From the NCBI RefSeq assembly GCF_004125825.1, contig NZ_QQWI01000001.1, positions 310,001-374,000 of the forward strand: a stretch of DNA of 64,000 nucleotides. The letters run 5' to 3'. Positions 8,845 to 18,136 of the stretch are shown piece by piece; within the stretch, counting starts at the first letter, position 1, and the number at the start of each line of letters is the position of its first letter. The notes under the pieces were generated by a model. The model did not search any database. It was not told where the DNA came from and was given only the letters and a program-made list of their open reading frames with translations. Source of the DNA: Fusibacter sp. A1 (lineage in GTDB: Bacteria; Bacillota; Clostridia; Peptostreptococcales; Acidaminobacteraceae). The translations under genes were made by a program, and so were the position numbers.

Positions 8845-8916
8845 GGGTAGACACAAGGCCTACCCCTACAAGGGGATTTGGTCGCGTAGGGGCGTGCCTT
8901 GTGTGCGCCCGCTCTT
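8845..8916. repeat. GC-rich palindromic interspersed repeat
   Basis: The segment GGGTAGACACAAGGCCTACC followed by CCTACAAGGGG and then CGTAGGGGCGTGCCTTGTGT forms a large imperfect inverted repeat. It stands out by GC content from its AT-rich surroundings. Related units are at 58245-58352, with worn traces near 7812 and 37386. No coding role is apparent. Confidence 0.6.
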
Positions 8917-9060
8917 CAAACATGATATTAGTATACTAAAAAATGCCTCTTTTTAGAGACATTTAAGGTTTTTGTAATATTTGATTGTAAAAATTTGGTC
9001 ACTTGCTGGCTTATTGGAAGTGCGTCTGTAAAAGTCCATTAGTATAGATTAGCTCCTTGA

Positions 9061-10176
9061 TTATTTAATAGGAACAATGATAAGTGGGACATTCATTTCC
9101 TCTTCTGTTAAACCTGCATGTGTTGCTTTAAACAAGGTGTTTTCATCCACTCTATTGTATTCGAAGCTATAATTACTAATGGCAACTGCAACATAATCTC
9201 CTATGAAGTCATTACATCGTTCATGGGGAACTCCTGTACCAAATAGATTTTGCTTAAGTATTTCTTCTTTGGAAAAGAGTAAAAATTCATCTTTAAACAA
9301 GTCATTAAAAAGTAGTTTGAACTGTTTTGTAAATCCTTCTTTGATGAAGAAGGAAGAAGCTCTCGTTTCGACTGATGGTCTTCTACTAAAACAGTCAACC
9401 AATTCTGGATAGTCCATTAAGAATCGCCATTTTGTATCAATTAATCCGTGATCAGCTGTGATGATTACCAGTGTGTCTTTTAATTTTGAACACATATCCT
9501 GAACTTGATTGTTGATATCTTTCATAATCGCGCTTATTTTCTCATGTTTTGTGCCTAGGTCATGCATATCAAAATCTGGTTGTGGCCAGTAGGTAAAGAT
9601 ACAAGTTTCCTTCTGTTCCTTACTTATACTTATGACCTTTTCGCACATCTCACTTACACTACTTGGTTTTATATCAGAAAATGGCGATACTCTAACAGCA
9701 TGAAATTTTCCATGACTAATCCCATTAATTTGATCAAGAACATCTTGATAAGGCATATGCCTTCTTCCTAAATGATAATCAGCTGCTGGCTCCCCTTGAG
9801 AACCACTCAGTGTATTTGGAAATACACTTACATTTGCATCAACTTCTTTAAAGTATAGACTCCAACCTAACCAACCATGTTCGATAGGTGACAATCCACT
9901 TTCTAAAGAAATAATAGCTGCTGTTGTTGTAGATGGAAATACAGAAGATAATGTCGTGCGGTGGTGCTCTGTTAAAAACCTAGCGACTTCTTTGTGACTC
10001 TCTAGTATGGATTCTCCCATTCCATCAAAAATCATAAAGACTATATTCTTATACTTCTTTTTAAGTGCTTCATCAATTGCCTTTTGACTAACATGTTGAG
10101 AGTCAATACCATAATACTTTAAAATGGATGTTATTGCCGACAAAGTACTGTTTTCATATTTAGGATAGATCATCAT
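9061..10176 (-). CDS. Alkaline phosphatase-like phosphodiesterase (type I phosphodiesterase / nucleotide pyrophosphatase family)
   Basis: The 371-residue soluble protein has the alkaline-phosphatase superfamily core. IVFMIFDGMGESI near residue 45 supplies a metal-binding Asp, SSVFPSTTTAAIISLESG near 78-95 carries the nucleophilic Thr, and VIITADHGLIDT near 240 carries the Asp/His ligands. FTYWPQPDFDMHDLG supplies another Asp-His pair. Family members hydrolyse phosphodiester or phosphomonoester bonds; there is no signal peptide, so it acts in the cytosol. AGGAGACC precedes two tandem ATG codons (10176 and 10173); the second has the better spacing. It heads a same-strand run with the HD and SGNH genes but with gaps of 60-180 bases. 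Confidence 0.8.
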   Translation of the reverse strand: MMIYPKYENSTLSAITSILKYYGIDSQHVSQKAIDEALKKKYKNIVFMIFDGMGESILESHKEVARFLTEHHRTTLSSVFPSTTTAAIISLESGLSPIEHGWLGWSLYFKEVDANVSVFPNTLSGSQGEPAADYHLGRRHMPYQDVLDQINGISHGKFHAVRVSPFSDIKPSSVSEMCEKVISISKEQKETCIFTYWPQPDFDMHDLGTKHEKISAIMKDINNQVQDMCSKLKDTLVIITADHGLIDTKWRFLMDYPELVDCFSRRPSVETRASSFFIKEGFTKQFKLLFNDLFKDEFLLFSKEEILKQNLFGTGVPHERCNDFIGDYVAVAISNYSFEYNRVDENTLFKATHAGLTEEEMNVPLIIVPIK

Positions 10177-10357
10177 GGTCTCCTGTAAGTCAATAAATAC
10201 ACTTCTTCTAGCTTATAACATGCCCTAATGACATTAAACTGATAAGTAGTTATTATATAAACAACCGTGGTACTACTATAAGACCTCAGTGCCAGATACT
10301 TTCATCCATTTCCTTTTCTCTTGTTCGTTTTCCAGACTAGATTTTTACCTACATCAA

Positions 10358-10981
10358 TTAGTACTGATTGAAATCAAACGTATTTTCAACAACTCCAGGT
10401 AAAAGCTTGTAAACTGACATGCCAGCTTTCTTGCTAAAATACGCAACTAAATCAAGGTAACTTTTCCACTTTTGTCTTGTATGTTCTGTAGCCCCTAGCC
10501 GTATGCCCGTTTCTAATAGGCGTTTTTCTACAAGGCAAAAGCCTTTAGTGTCAGCTAAGGCATCACACAGCTGAATTAACCTATCATAATCATCGTATAC
10601 TACATCATCAAGATACTGCTTAAGAAAGTTCAGGTCATCATCAGAACTGTCCTTGTGACCTAAGTACTCATCAATGTTTGGATTTGGAAATGAATGTGTT
10701 AAACATATTCTTGCAACTGAGCTATAACCCTCTTTCATCATATACCTATAGCCATCTGTTACATGCTTTAGATGTGATTTGCCCTCTCTTCTACCAATGT
10801 CATGTAAAACTCCTAAGACATAGGCTAGCTCTTCATTCAAATCATCACAAGCACTCGCAATTAGCCAAGCGGCTTGCCCTGCATTTAAGCTATGTTCGTA
10901 CCATAATCCAGGGTTCATCTTGTTTGCTTCTATCAGGTATTCTAAAGCTTTGTCTTTAGGTAGTACTTTTAGTGATCTCAT
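10358..10981 (-). CDS. HD-domain phosphohydrolase-like protein
   Basis: The 207-residue protein contains WYEHSLNAGQAAWLIA near residue 27 and GVLHDIGRREGKSHLKH near residue 57, which are the His and His-Asp metal ligands of an HD domain. LTHSFPNPN near 98 and DDYDRLIQLCDALAD near 130 match the later ligand region of the same family. The substrate is not known; nucleotides are typical. The start is preceded by GAGGAATAT. It is unrelated in detail to the partial HD protein at the left edge of the window. Confidence 0.75.
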   Translation of the reverse strand: MRSLKVLPKDKALEYLIEANKMNPGLWYEHSLNAGQAAWLIASACDDLNEELAYVLGVLHDIGRREGKSHLKHVTDGYRYMMKEGYSSVARICLTHSFPNPNIDEYLGHKDSSDDDLNFLKQYLDDVVYDDYDRLIQLCDALADTKGFCLVEKRLLETGIRLGATEHTRQKWKSYLDLVAYFSKKAGMSVYKLLPGVVENTFDFNQY

Positions 10982-11038
10982 ATATTCCTCATGTCATTTA
11001 ATGATGTCTGGTACAGAGTAGTTCCAAATCAATCGAAA

Positions 11039-11611
11039 TCACTCGTTCAAAAAACTTGATAAGCCTTTAATCACACTGTCTCTCATGAGTAATTGACCTG
11101 CTTCATTGGGGTGTAACTTATCTGCAATGAAGTCATCAGGTGTTAAAAACTCATTAAAATCTATAAACGAACGTTCATCTTGGGTACAATACTCCATTAA
11201 GAGTCGTCTGTAGTCCTCAACACGTTTTGAATGCTTTCTATCCGAAGCAATTATACTCTCATCACTTGAGTCAAGGTCTGCATAGGACATTGGCGGAATG
11301 CCAATGATAACTTCTATTCCATTAAACTTGGCCTGTCTTGTCATGGCAAATATATTGTAAATAATTTGCCTAAAGGAAATATCAAAGAACAAGTCGTTGG
11401 TTCCCCCCATTATTAAAACATGGCTAGGCTTTTCGCTAACGACATCATGATAGAATCTTGCCAGCATTCCAGCGGTTGTATCTCCAGAAATACCTTTATT
11501 AACAACCTCGCAGTTCAATTTCTCTTTTAAGCCTTGAGTCCACCTAGCGGATAAGTCAATTTCATACCCTTGGGTCAGACTGTCTCCTAAACACACTAGT
11601 TTTTTTATCAT
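11039..11611 (-). CDS. SGNH/GDSL-family esterase or lipase
   Basis: A 190-residue protein with all four SGNH blocks: LVCLGDSLTQGYE (nucleophile Ser at residue 11), VNKGISGDTT (oxyanion Gly), LIMGGTNDLF (Asn) and DKLHPNEAG (catalytic Asp-His). It is of typical single-domain length and lacks a signal peptide, so it is likely a cytosolic hydrolase of small esters or thioesters. AAGGAG lies eight bases before ATG. It is transcribed toward the HD gene 57 bp downstream. Confidence 0.88.
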   Translation of the reverse strand: MIKKLVCLGDSLTQGYEIDLSARWTQGLKEKLNCEVVNKGISGDTTAGMLARFYHDVVSEKPSHVLIMGGTNDLFFDISFRQIIYNIFAMTRQAKFNGIEVIIGIPPMSYADLDSSDESIIASDRKHSKRVEDYRRLLMEYCTQDERSFIDFNEFLTPDDFIADKLHPNEAGQLLMRDSVIKGLSSFLNE

Positions 11612-11679
11612 ACTTGCTCCTTCTTTCTAAAGAAAAAGTTTCTACCGTATTCATCAACTACTATTCTATGAATAAACGC

Positions 11680-12381
11680 TCACTCTAATTCACCCTTTAA
11701 AACTCTCCCAACGCGGTAGTCTTTTATATAAGTTGTGGTCATCAATATTATAAGTACCGTTCTGACACCCATGTTGCCATAACCCAGGATTGTGTTCAAC
11801 ATACTGATAAGGTCTAAGCTATTTCCTAAAAGATATTCAAAACCTGAGTTTAGATACCTTAAACTTATTGAGATGATAGAAATGGCAAACGAACCTATCA
11901 GTAGTTTATTAAGTATTTCATTCTCAAAAAAACGATACTTGATAAGTGAGTAGAACATTACAAGGGTGATAAAGGAATTTAGTAAATTCACAAAGGGTAA
12001 TAAACCTGCTCCAAAATCCAGATGCGTGGTTGTAATCCCAGTGCTTAATAGTAGTGTTGGAATATTCAAAAGTCTCAATAAAACTAATAGTAGCACTAAA
12101 AATGGGACCAGCCATTTAAGTGTCTTCGACTTCTTTTTTATGTAAGCAATCTGCCATAACTCACTTGTCATGTCCAAGAAGAAAAAGATGATTACTTGAA
12201 TACTAGATGCGAAAAATATTGGGGTAAAATTTATATTCACCATGCGGTTCTCAATCAGACTTAAATTGTAGTTATAGACAAGCAGTATACCTTGGTTTAA
12301 CAATAAGCCAATAGTAGGTATAATTAGTGCCATGTAAAGCAATAGTCTTTCATTCTTAAGTACTTGTCTTAGTGTTCTCAT
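11680..12381 (-). CDS. Integral membrane protein, unknown function
   Basis: The 233-residue protein has about six membrane segments (around residues 14-35, 52-72, 88-108, 125-145, 155-175 and 203-222). I recognise no family signature. The start at 12381 has AAAGGGGAATT upstream. It lies between the SGNH hydrolase and the DUF218 protein on the same strand, with gaps of 68 and 112 bases, so a loose operon is possible. Confidence 0.6.
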   Translation of the reverse strand: MRTLRQVLKNERLLLYMALIIPTIGLLLNQGILLVYNYNLSLIENRMVNINFTPIFFASSIQVIIFFFLDMTSELWQIAYIKKKSKTLKWLVPFLVLLLVLLRLLNIPTLLLSTGITTTHLDFGAGLLPFVNLLNSFITLVMFYSLIKYRFFENEILNKLLIGSFAISIISISLRYLNSGFEYLLGNSLDLISMLNTILGYGNMGVRTVLIILMTTTYIKDYRVGRVLKGELE

Positions 12382-12493
12382 AATTCCCCTTTTCTTAAAT
12401 TAGTCTATGAACTATTTTTATCAATTGTTCTCGCTACTCGAACAGTAATAAACGCCAATCAAGTTCCAATAATTTTCAGTTAAGTAGTGATCT

Positions 12494-13096
12494 CTAGTGT
12501 GATACTAAAAAATCCTTAATTAATGCAAAAACCTCTCTTACGTTATTTTTCACAACAATACTCGCAATATTTGGTGCTGATTTTCCCTCAACTTGCATGC
12601 CAAGTCTTTTAAATAACATCTTTGCCCTATAGACATGAAAGTCAGTTGTAACAAACGCTAACTTATCGTAGCTTAACTGGTTTTTCTTAATGAGTTCTAA
12701 TGAATAGGTGATGTTCTCAAATGTTGAGGTCGACTTGTCTTCTAATAGGATTCGATTTTTATCCACCCCTAGTTTCACCAAGTAGTCTTTCATGGCTTGG
12801 GCTTCACTCACTAGTTCATCCGGTCCTTGTCCACCTGATACGATGATCGTCATATGATCATTCTGTCTGATGATCTCAAACGCCGTCTTGAGTCTAAGCG
12901 CTAATTGAGGCGATACCCGATCTCCCCAAAGTCCAGCTCCTAAAACAATAAGAATATCTGTATTTGAAAGGTCCTCAATCTCAGAAGTCTTCTCTGAATG
13001 TATTAAAGGGTATGTAGATGATATGATGAATATCACGAAGATGATTACTCCTGCAATTAGCCTTATGCTTATTTTTTTATATGTTGAATTTCTCAT
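12494..13096 (-). CDS. YdcF/SanA-like DUF218 membrane protein
   Basis: The 200-residue protein has one N-terminal membrane anchor (residues 10-30) and then a DUF218 domain. ILIVLGAGLWGDRVSPQLALR is followed by IIVSGGQGPDELVSEAQAMK, the LLEDKSTSTFENITYS block and FVTTDFHVYRAKMLFKRLG. These are the conserved GG-Q, E-A, ST-EN and H-x-R positions of the family. Members (YdcF, SanA, ElyC) are membrane-linked and implicated in envelope processes, but the reaction is not established. The start has GGAGAAATT upstream. It diverges from the APH-like gene across a 190-bp AT-rich spacer. Confidence 0.85.
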   Translation of the reverse strand: MRNSTYKKISIRLIAGVIIFVIFIISSTYPLIHSEKTSEIEDLSNTDILIVLGAGLWGDRVSPQLALRLKTAFEIIRQNDHMTIIVSGGQGPDELVSEAQAMKDYLVKLGVDKNRILLEDKSTSTFENITYSLELIKKNQLSYDKLAFVTTDFHVYRAKMLFKRLGMQVEGKSAPNIASIVVKNNVREVFALIKDFLVSH

Positions 13097-13286
13097 AATT
13101 TCTCCACTTCCATTTAGAAAACTTTACCTTATGTCCTTTCTATTCTACTAAAAAAAACAGGAAAAAAAAGGATTTAAGAAAAATGTAATATGAATATATC
13201 ATTACATCCAATCAAGATTTGTGGTTCTTTTCATCCGTATTGATTATTATAAAATGAGTCGACTAGATCAAAAAGGGGGCATCTTA

Positions 13287-14150
13287 ATGACAAGCGATAA
13301 AACCGTTGCAAAACTGATACGAGAATTCAAACTGGATGTCTCTACGATTTCACCAGTACCTGAATCCTTTAGCTCAACAGTTCATATGCTTGAACTTGCC
13401 AGTGGTCAAAAGGTCATTCTTAAAATTCCCTACAGCAAATCTAAATTACATCGAGAAAAGCCCATTTTAGAATCTTTGCAAGGCAAGTTGCCCGTTCCAA
13501 AGCTCCTCAATTTTTGGGAGGGTGATGAGGACATCACAGGGGCTTTACTCCTGTCTTACATCGATGGAGAACCCATTGTTGGTCCAGTTTCTGAACACTT
13601 GGCCTATGACATGGGTAGACTCCTTGCCGAAATGCATCAAATCCCCATGAAGGATTTTGAACTGGTTGAAGGGGTCCACTTAAACTGGTGGGACTCTGTT
13701 AAAACCAGGTTTTACGAGTGGTATTCGGAGTGTGAAGGGCATCTTGATGACAACTTTTTAAAGAGGTGTGCCAGTAGGTTCGAGGAAATGTTTATAAACC
13801 TGCCACCAGCGGATGGTCCTGCCATGATTCACTTTGATTATCGCCCGGGTAACATCCTAGTTAAAGATAAAAAAATTGTAGGCTTGATTGATTTTGAAAG
13901 TTCCAGAGGCGGTTCACGTGATATTGATTTTACTAAAGTGAAGGTTTATATGTGGGATCTTTATAAGGGAACAAAGGAATCCTTTATAAGTGGTTACACG
14001 AGTATACGAGCGCTTCCTGATATAAGCAACACTCTTGACTTTTACTTGTTCTTCAATGGTTTTGGTGGCCTTGCTTGGTGTATTAGAAGAAATAAGACAG
14101 ATGACGAGTTTTTTACTGAGAATTACGAGCAAGTCTGTCAGTATTTATAG
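13287..14150 (+). CDS. Aminoglycoside phosphotransferase (APH)-like kinase
   Basis: The 287-residue protein has an APH/ChoK-type kinase fold. The catalytic loop MIHFDYRPGNIL near residue 190 gives the HxDxxxxN motif and GLIDFESSRGGSRDID near 212 gives the Mg-binding Asp. The family phosphorylates antibiotics or small metabolites such as choline or sugars; the substrate is not readable. I chose ATG at 13287 because AAAGGGGG lies six bases upstream; longer in-frame starts at 13221 have no site. It is the only plus-strand gene in the left 17 kb. Confidence 0.85.
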   Translation: MTSDKTVAKLIREFKLDVSTISPVPESFSSTVHMLELASGQKVILKIPYSKSKLHREKPILESLQGKLPVPKLLNFWEGDEDITGALLLSYIDGEPIVGPVSEHLAYDMGRLLAEMHQIPMKDFELVEGVHLNWWDSVKTRFYEWYSECEGHLDDNFLKRCASRFEEMFINLPPADGPAMIHFDYRPGNILVKDKKIVGLIDFESSRGGSRDIDFTKVKVYMWDLYKGTKESFISGYTSIRALPDISNTLDFYLFFNGFGGLAWCIRRNKTDDEFFTENYEQVCQYL

Positions 14151-14681
14151 TTTATAAATAAAAGCAGACCTCAGTGCCTGGGAAACCTCCGAAAAACTAG
14201 CAATTATTTTCAGTAATGAAATATTGAATACTCCACTTGCATATCAAAAGTATTTTTACTCTCTGAACACAAAATCATACCGATTACATACATATTTCGA
14301 TCATTTACGATGATTCAATAAGTAATTATGAAGGTCGATATTTCTATCTTTCACATTTTTTAAAAATCAAGAGTTTTTTGGAGGCTTCACCGTCACCCAT
14401 GCATTTCTAGATAATCCAAATCTAATTGTATCACACACAGTTAATCTAACGACTACTCCGACATAAATCAGAAGTTTCAAGGAATACATCATTCCATATC
14501 TAACATCCATTTATACCTATTCAATATTATACTGGACTTCCTACTAAAGAATTTCAGTCTGATAATGAAGATGCCGATGTCAGTTTTGTAAATAAAGAAA
14601 AAGAAAAACACATCCTCGAATTCGAAGATGTGCCAGTAAGAACCGCCATGCTCCTTGAAAACTTTTTTAAGTTAAATACCT
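14151..14681. other. Non-coding stretch with an orphan open segment
   Basis: No intact gene is visible. A plus-strand frame without a start codon is open from about 14507 to a stop at 14726-14728 and reads ...YYTGLPTKEFQSDN ... EKHILEFEDVPVRTAM LLENFF.... It looks like the 3' end of a lost gene, but I do not recognise the family. Within it CACATCcTCGAATTCGAaGATGTG (14609-14632) is palindromic. Confidence 0.35.
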
Positions 14682-15030
14682 TTATGCTAAATGAAGAATG
14701 GCCAAGCTATTCTTCATTTTTTTTATAATATTCACATATTTTGAATCTTCATTTAAAATATGATTAGTAATCCAAGTATCTAAATACGCTTTTAAATCCT
14801 TCACGTCTATTTTTACAAGCTCTATATCGCTCCATTCTAGTATTTTTTGTGCAAAAATTTTGATGTTTCTTTTTATGAGGTTCTAATCCCTCTACTTTAA
14901 CTACCTACATCATATATTCTTCTGTACTGAAGTGATAGTTAGTATAATCTACTAATTCATTGATAATATTTCCTAACTCGATCAGGTTACTTGTTTTCAT
15001 AACATCATCCAATTTATCTATCAGTTTCAT
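14682..15030 (-). pseudogene. Bacteriohemerythrin remnant
   Basis: The minus strand reads DYTNYHFSTEEYMM, then a TAG stop, then GLEPHKKKHQNF in the same frame. After a one-base shift it reads QKILEWSDIELVKIDVKDLK and AYLDTWITNHILNEDSKY. The His, His-F-x-x-EE-x-M, H-x-x-x-H and W-x-x-x-HI-x-x-x-D positions are those of the hemerythrin four-helix di-iron site that binds oxygen. The N-terminal helix with the first His is missing, and there is one nonsense codon and one frameshift. It overlaps the end of the membrane protein gene next door. Confidence 0.7.
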
Positions 15031-15586
15031 TTATGTTTAATAGTCTTAAACCTCGCCATGCTCCTAAGGTCAGCATAACTAGGCTAAGGGGAATAGCCCA
15101 TCTTGCAAAGGCGAGAAAAGATGTGGCTACACCACCAAAAATACTAACCCATACAATCACAAATGTGGGGGCACAACAGGCAAAACCAGAAAGAAATGCA
15201 GGTAAAAGAGCCATTATTCTTCCCCCTTTTGATTTTAGATTGCAAATTTTGGGCATTTTAATACTGGTTATTAAGAGGGATATGTTCAAAAATGCTAAAA
15301 CAATAAGCAGACAGGTTAATAAGATATTCATGAATGAAAAGTCAAAAGTGATACCTAGTCCACTATAAAGACGGATTGTAGGTTCCCATAAAAAGGGGGC
15401 TCTCGTCTTAAAGGTCATATTGCTCCAATTGGGTATAGTTATTATTGAAAACTCATGAGCTTCAAACCTCATGTAGCCTATGGCAGCATAATAAAAAACA
15501 CCATATGCTAAACCAGCTAAAATAGATTGATAAAGTATTTTTTTTTCTCTTAACAGAAAGTTTAGATACGTTTTGATTAATGTCAT
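15014..15586 (-). CDS. Integral membrane protein with a CCAP motif
   Basis: The 190-residue protein has about five membrane segments. FLSGFACCAPTFVIVWVSIF near residue 138 contains adjacent cysteines in a membrane segment, which recalls thiol- or metal-handling membrane proteins, but I cannot assign a family. Its ATG overlaps the stop of the DUF3179 lipoprotein gene (ATGA), so the two are translationally coupled and probably work together. Confidence 0.65.
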   Translation of the reverse strand: MTLIKTYLNFLLREKKILYQSILAGLAYGVFYYAAIGYMRFEAHEFSIITIPNWSNMTFKTRAPFLWEPTIRLYSGLGITFDFSFMNILLTCLLIVLAFLNISLLITSIKMPKICNLKSKGGRIMALLPAFLSGFACCAPTFVIVWVSIFGGVATSFLAFARWAIPLSLVMLTLGAWRGLRLLNINETDR

Positions 15587-16677
15587 CTAATCACCTCTGT
15601 CTGTGGATAAAAGGCATACCATGCAAACCACATCACTTCAAAATACTGAGGACTTTGGAGATTTTCATGGTTTCCTATGGCTTGGCCAAGCGGGGTCCAT
15701 TCTAATCCTGATTTACTCCTTATAAGGTCATCTTCAAAGTTTAATGCCTCCCCTTGAGGAGTAACATACAATCTCACTGCACCTATGCGGTCATCATACA
15801 AAGCTGAAAAGTCAGTCCCTTCAAACTCAAAAGTAAAGGGGGTGTCTTTTTGTGCTTTAACAGGGTTAAGTGCTAAGTAAGATTCCTTGTGTTTTAGTCC
15901 AATAATACTTGCCTTTGCCTTAAATGTATTGTTATGGTCTTGGTTCATAACTGGAAAAATGACGCCTTCATTATAGTAGTAGTTATTACTTTTTATATCA
16001 TTATACGATCCATATGGATCAGTCTTATAATCCCTAAGAAAGCCTGTCTCATCTGTGAGTACTAAGGCATTTGGATATGCGACTTTTACATGCTGCCAAT
16101 CAGACCAAAAGGTTGGTTGTGATATGAGTACATAACCTTTTAGGTCTCCTGTGAGTCCAACACCATCAATTTGAGAGATATAGGCATTGGTTGCACGGTC
16201 ATACATAAGCAAATTACTGTTAATGAGACTGCCACTAGTACCAAAACTAGTGTCATATTCACTTGGATAGTCATAGGCAATGACTGAACCTGTTAAAGGA
16301 CAGTAAGTAAGAGCAACTGGATTTTCTAATGATTTGAGGTTTACAATTTCATGCCACACTAATATGCGTTGTGGGAACAGGTAGACTTCCTCATTTGTTT
16401 CATAGATAAAAATTCTATCATAGTCATTGAGCCATTTATTTGCTTCATCAACTGATTCATAAAGACCTTCTTCTATTGGAGGAATCCCATCAGGTGGGGG
16501 ACCGCCGCTTTGAATGTTGTCAATGAGTGTTTGCCTGAATTCATCATCACTTGCTTTTAAGGGTTCATCAGTAGAGCTCCCAATGCTCAAATCATCGGCC
16601 TTATTTTGACCGGACTTTTGCGGGCTACACCCCATGATAAAAATAAGAAGAATGATGATAAACCATAACTTTTTCAT
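15583..16677 (-). CDS. DUF3179-domain lipoprotein
   Basis: The protein begins MKKLWFIIILLIFIMGCSP, a lipoprotein signal with Cys as the lipidation site, so it should sit outside the membrane. The main part matches DUF3179: IPPIEEGLYESVDEANKWL, RILVWHEIVN, PVALTYCPLTGSVIAYD with the conserved TYCPLTG motif, and a GTSG motif (SFGTSGSLINSNLLMYDR). The function of the family is unknown. An in-frame TTG at 16725 has a well-spaced AGGAGAGG and would add 16 residues ahead of the signal peptide; I prefer the ATG at 16677 because the signal starts there. Confidence 0.85.
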   Translation of the reverse strand: MKKLWFIIILLIFIMGCSPQKSGQNKADDLSIGSSTDEPLKASDDEFRQTLIDNIQSGGPPPDGIPPIEEGLYESVDEANKWLNDYDRIFIYETNEEVYLFPQRILVWHEIVNLKSLENPVALTYCPLTGSVIAYDYPSEYDTSFGTSGSLINSNLLMYDRATNAYISQIDGVGLTGDLKGYVLISQPTFWSDWQHVKVAYPNALVLTDETGFLRDYKTDPYGSYNDIKSNNYYYNEGVIFPVMNQDHNNTFKAKASIIGLKHKESYLALNPVKAQKDTPFTFEFEGTDFSALYDDRIGAVRLYVTPQGEALNFEDDLIRSKSGLEWTPLGQAIGNHENLQSPQYFEVMWFAWYAFYPQTEVIR

Positions 16678-16811
16678 AAGATCACTTATTTTATATATAC
16701 CCAATTGATTATAGTTTTCAAACAAATAAAACCTCTCCTAAAAATAGTAACTTGTGTTGTTCATCAATTACCAATATACCAAGTTCATATTCACTTGACC
16801 ATTTAGGCATA

Positions 16812-17013
16812 TTATTCCCCATCCTTTGCGATTTTTTTAAATTGTTTTTGTTGCATTTGTTTTCTAAATAGCACCCTTAAAATTTTATCGCGATTCGACG
16901 TTGATAAATTAAGAAAACGTGCAATAAAAGTAGTTTGGACTCCAAAATTGTAATATTTCGCTATTTTTATATCAAGGCTCAAATAAAATTTTGTGTCATC
17001 CACTTCAAGTTCT
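16812..17013 (-). pseudogene. 3' fragment of a PilZ-domain gene
   Basis: About 66 codons remain, encoding EVDDTKFYLSLDIKIAKYY, TTFIARFLNLSTSNRDKI and LRVLFRKQMQQKQF. The pattern F-x-x-L...R-x-x-I-x-x-x-L/F-x-x-Q is that of the C-terminal half of a c-di-GMP-binding PilZ domain. The frame is cut exactly at the border of the 105-bp repeat at 17014, which removes the arginine-rich N-terminal binding motif. Confidence 0.55.
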
Positions 17014-17118
17014 AAATGGAGATAATGGTGCCGCTCACCGAGTAGCTGTATAACGGTGCCGTAGAGAAATGAGTGACACTGACATACGGCATGTGGGTGA
17101 ACGGCACGAGTTGTTTTA
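17014..17118. repeat. 105-bp structured repeat, copy 1
   Basis: This copy is identical over 105 bases to 22500-22604. GTGCCGCTCACC (17028-17039) pairs with GGTGAACGGCAC (17096-17107) at 11 of 12 positions. TGCCGTA (17057-17063) pairs with TACGGCA (17085-17091) inside it. The nested stems suggest a folded RNA or single-stranded DNA. The repeat truncates a PilZ gene on its left and abuts the ATC-hydrolase-like gene on its right. Confidence 0.85.
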
Positions 17119-17120
17119 CA

Positions 17121-18026
17121 ATGAATGAAAAGAAAATAAGCCAAAAATGTTCGGTATCAGGAAGTACTTGGGATAAGATTGATTTCTTAGACTGGGCAAC
17201 GAATAACAAGGTACAGGGTGAACCCTACAATATCGATATGATGAAGTTCCTGAAGCAACTCAAAAAAAGTATTCAAGGCAGATTTGGAAAACAATATGGA
17301 GGATATATCTTTTTCAAGTCAATTGTTTGGGATATGGTCTTTAATAGACCTAAATGGAGACCTGAAATGTTCAACTTGGATAATTCAGAGAGAACAAAGT
17401 TCTATAAAGCGAAATTTAAGGAGTTTATGCCTTTTATCATACTTTTTAATAACTTACAGAATAAAATGACTGCGATTGAAGCAGACAGATTCATTGCTGC
17501 TCAGATGATGCCATTGACTTTGGATATGATGAAGTCACGGTTTCATCCTGTTAAAGAAATCGACAATGTTGAAGTATGGCTAAAACAAGCTAGGGATTAT
17601 TTAGGAGATGAAGTTGAGAAAAACAAAGGGTTTGAGGGCAAAATATATTTAGCAAAAGATAAAAGTGAAATGAGGTTTCATGTAACGAGATGCTCGAACA
17701 TGGAGATTCTTCGTAATTATGGATTGAAGTTTTCAGCAGCCGCTTTATGTATGGCGGATCACATCACCTATCATACAGTATTCCCAAATCTGATATTCAA
17801 AAGATGTCACAGTATAAGTGTAGGAAATGAATACTGCGATCATGAATTCCGTATTAGAACAACAGAAGACCCTATTATGGACGAGAAGAATTATGGTGAT
17901 TGTTATACAGTTGAAGGAATACGTGAATTAGTACGCGAATGGGAAGAGAAAGCTAAAATCATTCACTTTGGCAGCAAAGAGAAGTGGGATGAATATGCCA
18001 TGAAGTATTTCGGTGAAACTAAATGA
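17121..18026 (+). CDS. L-2-amino-thiazoline-4-carboxylate hydrolase-like protein
   Basis: The ~301-residue protein carries the pattern of the ATC-hydrolase family (PF14196). It has RFHVTRCSNMEILRNYG near residue 188 and LCMADHITYHTVFPNL near 210, followed by RCHSISVGNEYCDHEFR near 230. These give the family's conserved Cys, CxxD and G-x-x-x-CD-x-F. Characterised members hydrolyse 2-aminothiazoline-4-carboxylate or related substrates; activity here is not proven. ATG 17121 lies three bases after the 105-bp repeat and has no visible ribosome binding site. A GTG inside the repeat (17073) is in frame and would add 16 residues. The native upstream region appears to have been lost. Confidence 0.7.
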   Translation: MNEKKISQKCSVSGSTWDKIDFLDWATNNKVQGEPYNIDMMKFLKQLKKSIQGRFGKQYGGYIFFKSIVWDMVFNRPKWRPEMFNLDNSERTKFYKAKFKEFMPFIILFNNLQNKMTAIEADRFIAAQMMPLTLDMMKSRFHPVKEIDNVEVWLKQARDYLGDEVEKNKGFEGKIYLAKDKSEMRFHVTRCSNMEILRNYGLKFSAAALCMADHITYHTVFPNLIFKRCHSISVGNEYCDHEFRIRTTEDPIMDEKNYGDCYTVEGIRELVREWEEKAKIIHFGSKEKWDEYAMKYFGETK

Positions 18027-18092
18027 AATGCTTATAGGTTGAGTCTTGGCAGATAAAAGGGATATAGTGATATGCGTTTCATCTTAAGCATA

Positions 18093-18125
18093 CCTCAACT
18101 ACCACTTTTAAAGTGGTAGTTGAGG
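18093..18125. terminator. Perfect 15-bp hairpin after the ATC-hydrolase-like gene
   Basis: CCTCAACTACCACTT pairs perfectly with AAGTGGTAGTTGAGG across a 3-nt loop. No T-run follows on either strand, so termination is likely but not certain; it could also be an insertion-sequence end. Confidence 0.45.
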
Positions 18126-18136
18126 CAAATGTAACA

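Noticed and set aside
8678-8923. An 81-codon minus-strand frame across the GC-rich repeat
   Set aside because: The N-terminal half is simply a translation of the interspersed palindromic repeat and the frame has no recognisable family.
17014-17118. The 105-bp repeat as an integron attC site or a group II intron domain 5
   Set aside because: I could not find attC core motifs at the ends or the conserved domain 5 sequence.
17073-17120. GTG start inside the repeat for the ATC-hydrolase-like protein
   Set aside because: The extra 16 residues come from the repeat and also continue in frame into the istA remnant at the other copy, so they are not part of the conserved protein; not fully excluded.
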